Assembly (NCBI GenBank): GCA_028564675.1
Contig: JAOVVO010000008.1
Span: 1-64,000 of the forward strand
Length of the DNA: 64,000 nt
Direction of reading: 5' to 3'
From: Onchocerca lupi
Lineage: Eukaryota > Nematoda > Chromadorea > Rhabditida > Onchocercidae
Below, in pieces: positions 32,440 to 45,702 of this stretch (positions are counted from its first letter, which is position 1; every line of letters begins with the position of its first letter). The notes under the pieces are model-generated. The model did not search any database. It had not been told where the DNA came from and was given only the letters and a program-made list of their open reading frames with translations. The position numbers were made by a program, and so were the translations under genes.

Positions 32440-34428
32440 TCATGATTTGTTCTGATAATAAGGATTGAATGGAGATCTGTCTTTTCCGGTCCAATGACCG
32501 GGACTTTCCACTGGTCGTTCCCAATCGACGAAATGATCATCTTTAAATTTGAATAGCCTTGGAAATTTCGCTCGTTCTTCCGCTGTATATTCGTCGGATC
32601 GTTTCGCGACTCGTTGCACTTGTTCCATCTTAAGCAGCAATTGGAAAAAAATTCAAAACCAGAAATTATAATGAAAGTAATGAATAAGAAATGTTCTCGA
32701 TGCCTTTGACATTTGCAATTACGGGACTTTCTTCGATTAGCTATTATCATTCATATCTTGTGGACTATTCTAACGACATTACTAGAAGTTGATACAAGAC
32801 CGACGCATTGAACAGCATCATTAAACAAGAATAAATTATAGAAATGGAAAAAGAAAAGCAAGAAAACAAAAATATGAAACTTAGCCAACTTCAAAGTCTA
32901 CTATTATAAGAATTGCAGATAAACTGCAAATGTTGAAAATATAATCACCTGATTTCCAATATTTTTCTGAACAAAGGTTGGCATTTGATCATCTGCAAAC
33001 AGATGTAATCTTTCGATTAATCGTTTACGTAATTGATTACGACCAAGACCCGTGTATACCGTCATATGCATTATTCGACATGGATCAAAATCTTGAATTT
33101 GCCAAGCTGGATACTCGACTTTCGATTTTGGAAATTCCTGAAAGTATTCAATAAAATTCATTGCAAGATGCAATAAAAAAAAACAATTGAAATCTTTTTA
33201 GCAGTAAAAAAAATCTTTGAAATTTTTGTCTTAAATATACATTCGTCAAACATATAAAAAATATCGATTTATTAGAAATGATGCATTACAATATGCTATT
33301 GCATGGACTTGCAAATATTTGTTTATATCTGTGATGGTGTTTCGCAAAAACAAAAATCTTTGACATCAGTCATTCTGGAAGAATATAAAGATGAATCGAC
33401 GAAAATGAGAGAGAGACATTACAATAAGAACTTGAGCTAAATTCCGAATAATAAGCTTGAACTAAGCAAAATGTAAGTATATGAATGATCATACAGTTAG
33501 TAACACTCACAATATCAAGCTAAAGATGGAACAAACCTTATCAAAGAAAAATCTTTGATTTTTCCAATTGAAACCATGCATAGCAACATCTTTACAATTA
33601 ATCACCACGACATGATCACCACAATCGGTGAATGGATGATAAATTGGTTTGTGTTTCCCAGCTAAATAATTTGCAACTTTCTTACCAAGTACCCAAACAT
33701 CCTGAAATAATAAACTAGCTGCCGAAACTAATAATATAGAAATTTTATCACATAAAAATCAAGAATCACTTAAAAAACAAAATCATAACAAACTAGGTAT
33801 TTAAAAGAAAACTGGCAAAGCAAATACACAAATAATGCACAATGAACACAATGGACATCTAAATTGCCTCAAGGCGTCCGTTATGTTCACTGATTTAATG
33901 CTAAAAAACAGGACAGTCAATAAAATGTTTCGGGAAGAGTTTAAAAAATGACTGAATATATGAATAAATGAAAAAGCTAACTATCCATTTATTCGGATAA
34001 TAACAAATTTATTTAAATATATACGAGGAATGCTATAATAACAATTAGTCAAACATTTCATTTATCTAATAGGCTGCTATGAAAAATTGATTTATTAAAA
34101 AAAGGAATGATACTAAACTCATAAAAAGAATGTTTTATTAAAAAAAAAAAAAAAAAAAAAAATAGGAAATTTAGTGCAAACTGTTTTGATCGAAGAGAGA
34201 CATCTAAAATTACACTTTTTTTGCCAAAAGACATTAAAATTAGAAACTTTTGTGGCAAAAGTCAGCTCTGTTTAAATAAAGATCTATGAGATTTATATAA
34301 TGCCATCAACTTTTTTATTCTTTAATTAAGACAACAAAAAGAAAAACCTGGCCCGTAGCATCTACAAGATGCCATTGGCGAGCAAATAATAACCACTGCT
34401 GCACTCGACGCATTCGACTGACACTCAT
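32440..34428 (-). CDS. mrpl-13: Mitochondrial ribosomal protein L13 (uL13m)
   Basis: Four exons (34428-34348, 33701-33537, 33137-32949, 32628-32440) give 207 residues with all introns in phase 0. It is a large-subunit protein of the mitochondrial ribosome. Landmarks: the N-terminal QQWLLFARQWHLVDATGQ, the uL13 core HKPIYHPFTDCGDHVVVINC, KNQRFFFDK, the central GLGRNQLRKRLIERLHLF block, and the mitochondrial-type tail RSDEYTAEERAKFPRLF. The tail runs about 30 residues past that point (VDWERPVESPGHWTGKDRSPFN...), longer than I recall for mammals. The last intron ends at ...GCTTAAG, a weaker acceptor, directly before an in-frame ATG. A TTTTTCAG acceptor lies about 60 bases upstream of the start (near 34484) and may receive a spliced leader. 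Confidence 0.93.
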
Positions 34429-35432
34429 TTCGAAAATTCATAAAACTGTTTTGAAGAAATAATCACAATCGTACATCCTTCTGAAAAACCTCATAATGAA
34501 ACTAATGCAGATAGAATTAGCACATAGCAATCGATAATTTGGCAAAATTTTATGCACAATCAAATTAAAATATTAAATTTGGAACCTTTTGCCAAATATT
34601 CTGAAAAAAAAGCGAGATTTTAATCTGCCATTTATTCTTAATTTCTAAATTAATGTAAATGAATTATAAAGCAAGTGCATCAGCAAGCATATGTAATTAT
34701 TGATATGACCTGCAAAATTGAAACGTGAAACAAAATATCAGTGGAATGAAAAAATTGAAGTATGATTTAAATATAGAGGTTGATCAAATCAAATCCAGAA
34801 ACAAGCATGAGTCACTCAGAATATCAGAAATACAAAAAATGGCCTATTAAAATGCATTTTCATGACGTCATACTTACATACATCCTATTTTTACAGAAAT
34901 ACATTATTCCGATAGAAAAAACAAGAATCATCCGGAATTAATAAGATATAAATACATTCAGACAATGAAGTAAACTCATTAAAATGAATCTGTGAATTAA
35001 ATTTGCAAACTGAATTATGATCTAATATGCTGAGACAAATTTTCTACATCTTATACAACTTTCGTTATTTCAAAAAGAAATATATTATATGCAAAAAACT
35101 GCAAACACAGAAAATCAATCATATTGGCGATTTCAAAAGATCATAAACATCAATCATGTATACTTATTGTTCGAGCAATGACAAATTTATAAGGAATTAT
35201 AATTGCCTGAACAATAAGTAAACATTATTATAAATTAAATACTTGATTGCTGACGTCTTTATAAAGAAATATACTTAATTTTTTTAACACTTAAAGACTT
35301 ATAAATCATCTTTGGCTAGGTTTTTTTTTATTGATAGTCGTAATTTTTAATTTAATGAACAATACAACTACTGAAGCCAGAATGAATAACTAAAGCATAT
35401 AGTTCGGAAAAGCAACACACAAATAAAGAATA
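34429..35432. other. Intergenic between carrier and MRPL13 genes
   Basis: About 1 kb AT-rich spacer between same-strand genes; no gene seen. Confidence 0.5.
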
Positions 35433-38277
35433 TCACCACATCACTTGGCCCTGATATTCCGGTAGTACACAAATTTTTTTCAAAGTTTCGTAAACCATCA
35501 TAGTTGCCGTTGCATATATACAGCTATTAATTATTCTTGGTAAAAGACCTTTTGTTATTATCCTGTATCTCTCATCGAACCACATTGTTTTAATAGTATC
35601 TGCATAGGATGCACGTTGAACCTATAAAAAAAGCAATAGAATTCAATCACTTAAATTAATATTTGAAATCAAAATTACGGAGTTCGTATTCTTATCCTCT
35701 AAATTATAATTTCATGAAATGAACTCAAAAACCAAGTTTGGATTATGTCTTGAACCCAGATTTGAATTCAATATCTGAAATGTAAAATCGCAATAATAAA
35801 AATTTTGAAATAATTCAAATAAAAAAAAACTGGTAGTATAATGCAACTAAAAATAATATTTCTAAAAAAGGATTAAATATTTGAAAAACTAAGAACCTGT
35901 GCACGTAATCGTAATATTTCTAGTGGATTTGTTAGCGTTGTTGCTACTATGGAAGAGGTCGCTGCAGCTGCTCCTTGATCCAATAAAAAATAAGGATGTC
36001 CCTCTTTCTCATATCCTGAATAACTTTTTTTCTTAATTCTTAATTTCTGATATATTTCCATCAGTGATCATGACAGAATAAAATCTAAATAATATATGCT
36101 TACCGAGTAAACTATGAAGAAACTTCCTTCTACACCATCGAATATTTTCCAAGCATGTATAATATATCGTCCAAAATATTGATCCAGCAGACATTCCCAA
36201 TGCTGTTGAAGCAATATAGCCTCTAGAAATATCAAATAAAAGTAAGAAAAAATTGCAATATCAAAAGAATTATGATAAATCTAATAATGGAGATTCCTTA
36301 AATTTGGAAAAAGAAAATAACGTTGCTTCTTTTTCATATCTTGAATAATAAAAAAAATTTAAAAACGATGCATCAGACTATAAATGACCGAACAAGCTGA
36401 CATGGTATGGTAATTAATGCTTGTCTCACTTTAATACTTTTTTGTTGAACACTTGATCGGTAAAATTATTCCGACGTTTTCAATGATAATGTAACAATTC
36501 AAAAGATTATGCTTGTTATGCTTTAAAACTTTTTTTGTCGAATACTTGAACGATCAAATTATTTCGAATTCCCGAAAGAAATTGATAATACAAATCTTTT
36601 ATTTTTTTTTATTTAACTCCAAGACTATCGACATTCATTTTGTTCTTTTCTATTAACATACGGTAATATCTTGTTATCTTAACTGGAACCTTCAGTCATA
36701 TATTTAATATGTTAAAATAATACAAATGCTGCCATGTCACGGTAGATTTTCAGTCAGTTTCCTAACGAATGATGATATGCTTTTTAAATCTTGTTTATGA
36801 TGTTATGGTACCTGAAAAAGCCACGATAACCATCAACATGATATAAAGCGCGAAGAATTTGAAAGGCAGGTCGCGATGACAATTTCGCCTTATTCCGATG
36901 AATATAATTCAAGACAGCAGCATGATGAGCCTGACCTGAAACTGTTGATATATACAACTGAAATTAAAAAAAAAATCCGGGAATCATTATGGCACGTATA
37001 TATTATTTTCTTCGACTATACCAAGCAAGATAATTATTAGGTTAACAGGAGGCGAAATGTAAGTTACAATGAAATCGCTGCCATTTACAAATATAATCCG
37101 TAGACAAGTTTCTTTTTGAAATTTTTTTATATTGAAGTAAAATCTTACCAATAAAGACGGAAGGATTGTTGTAAATAATCATATATTGTGAAGTAATATC
37201 TGTTGGAACAAATATTATTTGAGTCAAAAGCGAGACAGTACCACCTGAAAACATATTTCATGTATAAAGAGCCACTACAGACTTTTACAGTTCATTGTAA
37301 TTTATATATTTATTTAAAATAATTGCTTCCATAATTTAACGCTATTTTCAGTCTTCTATGAAAGATGAATTTACAGCATTCAATTTAATTATGTACATAT
37401 ATATACCATCATGAAAAAACTACTAGATGATCAGATAGTACTAAAAATAATTTTCTGCAAATCATTAATTGTTATCCTTTTTAACATACTTCTAAATCAC
37501 GTTGAGAAATGGATGAAATGAACTTATCAGCTAAGGAAGAAACCAATTTGTCAGATGATAAACCCAGATGTAATTTTAGCCATTCCCGTGTTTTCTCATA
37601 AGCATTACAATATATTAATGGCGCAACATTCTGTGGAACTGTCATCAAGAAACCCTTAAATTAAAAAAAGATTGTTATGCTAAATTGAAATAAGATACAT
37701 AAAATGAAATAGGCTCAAAAATGATTCACCTATAAAAAAAGCTTAACATTACACATGTTTTGTTTTGCATGTCCAAACCAAAATGTGCAGAAAATCATTA
37801 TGGTGTTCAGTGTAATAGATCAGCAAAATCATAAACTAGATTATATAATATCTAGATATACAATACAGAATCAGTGATAGGTCACAAAATTAGATGACGG
37901 CTATAGTTATATTCAACTTTGAATTTCCAGACGTACATTAAGCAGAATAATAAGCAATGAGTGAAACGACTATAAGAAAATTATGAACTACAATTTTTTT
38001 AATTCGCAAATTAAGTAGATGATTAGATAAATTATAAGTGATAAGAAAGAATGAAACCAAGAAACCATACCTTATATAAACCACGCAAACCTTCATTCCG
38101 AATAATATGCACTAATGCATGTCGTACTCCTTTGTAAACTGTATTTTGTTTTTGCAACTGCAAGCGTGATTTGACAAAATTAAATGGATATATCATAAAT
38201 CGTATGGCGCATGATGACGTGAAAATATATGTTGACAAGCTATATTTATCTAAATGCCTCCATTCGATTATTTCCAA
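35433..38277 (-). CDS. SLC25A44: SLC25A44-like mitochondrial carrier (first coding exon not found)
   Basis: Seven exons join in frame: 38277-38071, 37654-37501, 37244-37149, 36935-36812, 36222-36104, 36015-35897, 35621-35433; 335 residues from LEIIEWRHLDK to the stop. It is an inner mitochondrial membrane carrier with three repeats. Signature regions: YPFNFVKSRLQ in repeat 1, VPTDITSQ in repeat 2, NPLEILRLRAQ in repeat 3. EWxHLDK, IYPF...RLQ and the divergent second signature match SLC25A44 (a branched-chain amino acid carrier in mammals) better than other members. Human SLC25A44 starts only about 10 residues before the equivalent of LEIIEW, so just a few codons are missing; they must lie in an upstream exon that I cannot place, since the exon opens right after TTTTCAG. 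Two acceptor choices exist before exon 36935; the one used keeps phase. Confidence 0.88.
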
Positions 38278-39565
38278 CTGAAAATTTTGGAAGAAAAAAT
38301 TTATTATTGTGAAATATAAAGAGAAGAAAATTGTTCTACTGAATAAAAGAAAAAAATCCGCTATAGCAATTTTTAATTTCATGTTAACATAATTTCTCTT
38401 TCACTCACTTTTATCAGTGAAGGGAGAATACAGTAAAATAGAAACTGTTACTTCAAAATGAAAAGATTTTAAACTATATGATTTGAACTATATGATCAAC
38501 CAACATCATTGACATAAAAATTGGTGCTTAATTAAAGGTGGACAATTTTAATTGTTAAAAGATCAATTATTGAATGGAACAAATATTAGTTTTCATGAAC
38601 TGTATATTACAATTTGCTGGATGCTCAAATGTAATTGAATTCGACTCAGCTGTACATTATGATTACCCTACTATTTACTCAATATATTCTAAGCTGAAAA
38701 TTGTAACTTCTGGGGAACTTTTAGATGATATTTCCAAAAAAGAAAAAGGATATCCATACCGCATAATTGGATTGAGTAGTTGGATTCATAAAAAATTTGA
38801 GATCGATTAACTGGAAGTAGCATAAAAACGTAATGAAATGGAAAACCGCACTGCAACAATATTAAAATAGCAATGAATAAGATTTCGATACCATATAATT
38901 CAGGAAATATTACAATAGTCATCAATATGCCATTTGCATACTCATTTTATTTAATCAGCTAATTTAAGAAACCCTACCAGTTCTGCAATGATCATATCTA
39001 ATCATCCTTCAGAACCTCATATAGACATATCTCAAAACATATCAACGATGCATGAATAGAGATGAAATATGGCTTCTATTGTACATTGTCTCTTGTTTTT
39101 TAGTTCTTCATGCATACTTTCCAATTTCCTTTTACTAATTTAACAATAAGCAAAAATTTGCGACAGTCATGGAATTGCAGGAAGATGCAGCAGAAAATGG
39201 AAAACGAAAATACCAAATATGTAAATAAAAAATTCGAATTACCAATTTTTTTATTTAATTTAATGACAGAAAAACCATATACAAAGGATTACATATTAAA
39301 ATAGCTGAAAAAAGGAAAAGTTAAAAACGTAGATTGACAAATATTTTATTCCTCCTAGATTTGAACCAGCAAAACAACAATTAATTTGGCCAATTAATCA
39401 AACTTCCTAGAAAATAACACTGACCATATTCAATTCATTAACACAGTTTCTGGAAAAGGAAATCACTTTTGATTCCTGTAAAATTTCTTCCTCACTTATT
39501 ATAAACGCAATCCCCCATTGTAAAAAAAATCTGGTTCTCGAAATAACAAACTATTAGCAAGTAAA
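38278..39565. other. Region between RPT5 and carrier genes
   Basis: It should contain the short first exon and promoter or trans-splice site of the carrier gene, but no candidate ATG exon of the right phase stands out. Open frames at 38574-38810 and 38689-38925 overlap on opposite strands and resemble nothing known. Confidence 0.5.
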
Positions 39566-42500
39566 TTAAGCGTAATAATACAATGAAGCTTTCTTTTTTG
39601 CTTGAACTTCCAAAATAGCATCCATAAAATCTTCGTGCATCACTTCAACAGCATCACGCCGGAGAGCAATCATACCCTGTAATATTAATATTTATACAAG
39701 TGGCTAGAAAAAGAAATCTATGATCTTGAAGAATTTCTTATAAAATATTTCTAAGAAATGGGATAAAATCTTCCAATACTATTCATTTAAATCTTTGTAA
39801 CATTTAAGATTAGGAAGTAATATATATTACTGCAAGTGCTTGGATGAATCGTTAATCAAGGTCATTAGATCAAGATAATTTTACATATAACCAGTTCTTC
39901 CAGTATTTTAAACATTACCAAGTTAAATGTTAATTTAGCCAAACTAGTTCAGAATTAGAAAATAAATCGGAAGAGAAAATCACATATATAGATGGAACAT
40001 TATTTTATTTGTATTTCAAAAAGTTTGAAATCAAAAAGAAAATATGGTATAGAGCACTGCATTAGCTTAGTTTCGACTTTTAAATTATTTGCAGAAACAT
40101 ACTGCTTCGACACAGACTGCCTTACACTGCGCTCCATTGAAATCATCCGTACATCGTGCCAGTTCTTCAAAATTAACATCCTTGCTGAAAAAGATAGTTC
40201 TGTGAAATTCGTTCGTTTGACCAAATTTCATTCAATCAGTAACTAATAACTCGAAAACAATTACACAACTACAGATATCTTTACAGAAAAATATCAGTTT
40301 CATCCATCTATACACAGAAGTCTTTAAAAGAATGAACTTTGAGCAGATTGATTTGAATGAGCAGTATCACTAAAAAATCAAAGCTTGTCAAATCAATGCT
40401 ACATGATCATGAGAAGCTTTATTTGAATTTTTGATCAGCAATGTTATAAATTATATATCACTAATTTATGATCAATACTGCTTCGAAAATTCAATTTCCA
40501 ACTAATCTTAACTACCACATTGTGTCTTTCATGCGTATATATGATAAATTTTTTGGTCGAATAAGAGACTATTTTCAGTCGTTATCATACCATAAAAAAA
40601 AACTATTTTACCTACATAAACCTTACGTGAAAAAAAAAAAAAAAGAAAACTGATAAATAGCGAAAATCTGAACTATCCACAAAATAAGGTTCTAGTACTA
40701 ATTAAAAACTACTTACTGAACATTCATTTTACGCGAATGAATTTGCATTATACGAGCACGAGCATCTTCGGTCGGACTCGGAAGTTCAATTTTACGATCC
40801 AAACGACCGCTTCGTAAAAGAGCCGGATCCAGAACATCGACTCGATTTGTTGCAGCAATTACCTAAACAAAAAATTCCCAGCTTTCCAATTTCCGAAAAC
40901 CTCTCCCTATTTCATACTTTCTTTGCAGGAAAAAAGCTGAAATGTACATGAGTCAATTTCCTTACCTTTATATCATCATTGGGTTGAAAACCATCTAGTT
41001 GATTCAATAATTCCAGCATTGTACGCTGAACTTCACGATCTCCAGCTTTTTCGGAATCAAAACGTTTTGTGCCTGAAATAACAATATGTTAGAGTGAATA
41101 TATATATACGATATATGTATTTCAGATATATCAACAATATGATTTGATAAAGTCTGGCATAAAGTTTCATTAACGAAATGAGATAAAACACTACATCCAA
41201 TTTATAATAGATTCATTATAATTAAGTTCTTTTAAGAAATCCTTACCAATGGCATCTAATTCATCAATAAAAATAATAGCTGGAGCCTTTTCCTTTGCTA
41301 AAGCAAATGCATCACGGACAAGTTTTGCTCCATCACCAATAAACATTTGCACTAGCTGAGGTCCCGCTAGCTTTAGAAATGTTGATTTTGTTTGTGCAGC
41401 TACGGCACGTGCCATCATTGTTTTACCGGTACCTAAAATAGAGGAAATTATACAATAGAATTTCAGTTAAATCACTATTACATTTCAACATTCCATTTCA
41501 AAAATAACAAAACATGAATCAAACTGACTGAATGAAGTGAAACTCAGTGGTTTAACGCATATGTGCCATTATAATAGAAAAAAGGTGCAAACTAAATGAA
41601 AAACTAAGAAATGAAGAATAAAAGAAGGTTAATAAATCTTTACCTGGTGGACCATAAAGCAAAACACCTTTCGGTGGATGGATTCCTAGATTCAGAAATC
41701 GATCCTTATGTGTCATCGGCAAAACAACAGCTTCGATCAATTCCTGGATCTGCTTATCACAGCCACCAATATCACTATATTGTTCGTTTGGTCGTTCATC
41801 AACTTCCATAGCTTTTACCCTCGAGTCATATTCTGCGGGTAACTTCTCTAGAACCAAATATGAATCCTGCAATTCAGCTTGCGTCAATAAAATATATCCC
41901 CGCATTCCGACAAACAACTTATAAATGCAAAAAATGCTGTAAAAAGATTAACTAAGCCATTTCGGCGACAAACTGATCTGAAAAAATTCGAACATCAAAA
42001 TCTATTGGGAAAAATCCATTGACTAACTTTATTTACTCCGACAAGATCACCAGGCTTCAGTTCCGATGGATCTACTAAACCAACGACTGGAAGAAAATAT
42101 GTTGCACGAGTAGATGTTTTGATTACAGCACATTTTGTTTTATGCGCATCCAAATCGACGTTAGCACCTTCATCTTCCTGTAGCTCTTCCAAAAGCAGCA
42201 ATTCAACTACATTTGATACCAAATACGGCAGTGTTTTGTTTACCTCAAAACAAAAAACGTGAAATAAGAAATTTAAAGTTTCAAGAAATAAAAATTCAAC
42301 TAAATGAAAAGATGTTTCAGGATAACATGACGAATAGTATACCCACTTTGATACGCTCAGTGTTTTCTTTGACATGAGATGTCAAAGTATCTATCGCATG
42401 ACTGATTCGTTGTATTTCAGAGCGCATAATGCGAATTTCATTTTCCACCAAATGTGTTCGACTCTTCAGATCATCCGCTGACATCCGTAAAATTTCTTCA

Positions 42501-43087
42501 TCCAACGGTTCCTATAATGATTAGTTCATGGATTTCTTACTTTTATCACTATCACTCACTCTATCCTTTCGAATAATGATATAATTTTTGGATATGCTAA
42601 ATCTTGCGATCCAATACACAATCGTATGGAAGAATATGGAAGAAATCATTTAAGTCATGCCTACAACGAAGATTTTTAATACTGACAAGGATAAGACATT
42701 TGACGAGATAAAGCATAAATTGTAGGAACTGCGCTACACATACAGCAGCCAATTTTTTTGCTGCGCTAACTCTTCATGTTTAAGCCAACTTTTGTACGTC
42801 TGAACATTAAGACGGTGAATGAGGTTAAGTTTTCAACTTCTTTTATGCTATACAAAATCAATTTTCAAAGACTGATTGAAAAAACGATATTTTACATATT
42901 CATAAGATACCATCTAAAACAAAGTTTTGATTATTCAAAATTAAAAATGATAAGATGTGATATTTTACTTAAAACTGGAGTAGTGATAATTTGGACTTAC
43001 ATCTTCAACCTCCATTTGCTCCTCCTTTTTCTCTGTCTCATCAGTACCCGCTTTGGATGTTTGTTGGTCTGCTTGAGTGGAAGACAT
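39566..43087 (-). CDS. rpt-5: 26S proteasome regulatory ATPase RPT5 (PSMC3/6A)
   Basis: Nine exons (43087-43001, 42511-42347, 42243-42028, 41866-41644, 41432-41247, 41072-40966, 40862-40717, 40184-40103, 39676-39566) give 440 residues, the usual Rpt5 length. It is one of six AAA+ ATPases of the 19S base that unfold substrates and open the 20S gate. The N-terminus is charged with a coiled coil (about residues 35-85), followed by an OB domain (KTSTRATYFLPVVGLVDPSE). The AAA+ domain has YSDIGG, Walker A GPPGTGKT across the exon 4/5 junction, Walker B IIFIDELDAIG, KRFDSEKAGDREVQRTML, and the arginine-finger region LLRSGRLDRK. The C-terminal YYA is the HbYX tail that docks into the 20S ring. ATG lies 14 bases after CTTTTTCAG (43102-43103), a likely spliced-leader site. 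Confidence 0.97.
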
Positions 43088-43103
43088 TTTGCTGATATAT
43101 TCT
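43088..43103 (-). other. Likely spliced-leader acceptor and short 5' UTR of RPT5
   Basis: Reading the minus strand, CTTTTTCAG ends at 43102 and is followed by a 14-base leader directly before the ATG. No upstream coding exon fits, so trans-splicing is the simplest reading. The same arrangement precedes MRPL24 (53341-53342), LET-70 (56671-56676), the 378-residue gene (45690-45696) and possibly GUSB (17801-17807). Confidence 0.55.
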
Positions 43104-45696
43104 GAAAAAGCTAAATTAAAAAGGCGAAGTATTATCATTAAATACGCGAAAATTTTGTGTCAATTACCAAAAATCAATTTTTCAAACTTCTCTCATACAA
43201 TATTTATCAAATTATACTTATCCAAGATAACTTGTCGCATTACATGTAACTTATTGAATTATACGTAAATCAAATGAATTAATCTGATTTATCAATGAAA
43301 AATTAATTTAATAAATTTTGCTAGTACCAATTATCCTACAGCAGTAGAGTTTCAGACCCAAGATGTCACCATCCTAACTTGAGCCGAATCCATAAAATAC
43401 TGCAGCTGTTCCGTAATGCGGTGTCTTCCAGTCAGTGAAAATGAGATATTGTGGAAGTGTATGCGTTTGTGGCAAGTCTCTGGAACTGAATAACTTGAAT
43501 TATTCGCTTGGATAGAGCACACAAGTCGATCACTCGAACAGAGTGGTTGAAATGTCATATTAAATCGAGTAATTGAAGCAAATCACAAATTGATCTCGTC
43601 TTTAGAATTCGAAAACTTCAATAGTTTAAAATCGCAATTTGATTGAAATATTACAACACTTTTGCAATTTAAATGGGCAGCACGATGAATTATTGAATTT
43701 TCAAAAATTCATTTTACCATTGGAATTGAATAATATCAATTGAATACTTAATGGAATGATTTGAACTGATTCTGAACTGATTAACTATTAGAATATAATA
43801 TTATGCATATAATATTTTCCAATATTATAGACATTCTAATCATTCATTAAAATTGTGTAATATTCTTGCAACTATGAAATTTTATTTCTACCAATCAATC
43901 TGTTAGAATGTGATAGCAAAAATCATTCACCGAAACTTAATGAATCGAGAAATAAAATTTTTTATTGAATCAAATTCTATAGATTCATTGATAATCATAA
44001 TTCGATTAAACCAAAATCCCATGCAAGTAACTTTCAAAAATTCTTTTCTGCTCAATTCATCAAAAAGCATGAAAGGACAATTAATTATTCAATTTGCTAA
44101 TAATTTTGTCATTTTCAATCTTTTTGCAATTGGATATTTTAAAATTAAAAATGAAATCCATCCATCAGAAAATTACAACGGAGAGATCATAAAAAAAAAG
44201 AAAAAGAAAAGCAAATCCGGAAGAATAAACATTATACGCAGAAATATGTTTCATTGTCTTATAGAAACTCGTTGGATTAATATCAATCATTACACTGAAC
44301 GGATGAAATGAACGAAATATTGAACTTAAATTCTAACAATTTGTGCTATGAAACCTTTTCAGGAAATGAATGAGTAATTATCTCCTGATGTATTACTTTC
44401 TGGATAAAGATTCAATGCAATAAATACCGAAAATGGTTATGTAGCGGAAAATTTATTTATTGGGAAGCTCCGAGAACAGTTTACTGGGTTGAAAGTATTG
44501 AAAACTCATTATCAGTTATATTAATATCCTGTTATAATCAAAAAAAAAAAAAAAAAAAAGATCAAAATAATCAAAATTTGGATATTATTTTCATATTGCT
44601 TTTTAAATTTTGGACAATAATTTAAAAAAGCAGAATGCAAATTCCAATTATCGGTTAAATGCAATAATTTTTCCAATTTCTAAATCCTGGGCATAAATTT
44701 TAAGCATAAATTCCAAATTAATTCTAAATTCTAAATAACATAAATTCGAAATTATATTAACTTACGATAAAGAGTACCAACTACAAAATTATTTTAATCT
44801 AATTTAGTAAAAGGAATTTTCTAGAATAGCTTTTTTCTTTCAAACATTTCAGCAACATTGAAGACAAGGAGAGCATGAAGCAAAAATGTCACTTAAAAAT
44901 GTAGTATGTCAAAGGTCAAGTTAAGCGGTAAATGGAGATGAGATTGAGATTTTTAGCTTTGTGATTTATTGTTTCTTTTAGAAGTGTTGGCATTGGCGAG
45001 AAGTTTATTAGTTCTATTTTTATTAGGGAATCAGCCAATGATACAGGTATGTATATATATTTCATAGAGTGTGTTGCTGTTATAGGGGTTTATTGATTCA
45101 TTAAAATTATTCCTAAACTTTCGCCTCTAAAATTTTCTTTCATTAATTTTTCGAAAAAATGAATTTTTCGTTAATTATTATCTCCATAATTTAAAAAAAA
45201 ATTTTTTTCTTGATTTAAATGAAGTGTATTAAAATTGGAACTTTTTCAATTGTCACTTATTTTTTTATATTTTAGAATTTTTCTATTTGTCGTTTAAATT
45301 ATGAAATCGTAATGATATGATACAGCAAAAAAAAAAGAAAAAAAAAAGAATTCTGCATTATGCCATCGACAATGTGAGAAAAGAATTTTATATGACAACA
45401 AATACAAATAGCTGAAGAAAAAAAAAAGAAATGTAAAGATGAAATTTAAAAAGTCTTCTCTTCATTACTATTTAATAAAGTTTGAAAAATTTGAAGGAAA
45501 TAAAAACTTTTTTTTTAAAGTTATGCAAATGAATAAGTTTATTACAGGAGGTACTGTAATTGTTTCACCTTAGGTTTCTATTCCCCCGGCTTTTTAATAT
45601 TGTTTCAACGTGCTTTTTTTTGCTCCCTAAATTTGAAGCATTCTATGCTTGGAAATTCATTCTGATACGAATGATAATCAATGTCCGATGGTTTAG
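43088..45696. other. Divergent intergenic region, RPT5 / unknown gene
   Basis: About 2.6 kb between head-to-head genes. The longest open frame (43910-44311) begins with GTG, is Lys-, Ile- and Asn-rich, includes a Lys run from an A-rich tract and shows no splice context, so I do not call it. Several A-runs (near 44541 and 45330) are present. Confidence 0.55.
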
Positions 45697-45702
45697 TTGA
45701 GC

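Noticed and set aside
39340..39380. TTCAAAT loop resembling a tRNA T-arm on the minus strand
   Set aside because: The flanking bases do not form the five-base stem, and no anticodon or acceptor arm is present.
43910..44311. 133-codon open frame
   Set aside because: It starts with GTG, its composition follows the AT-rich DNA, it includes a Lys run from an A tract, and it has no family resemblance or splice context.
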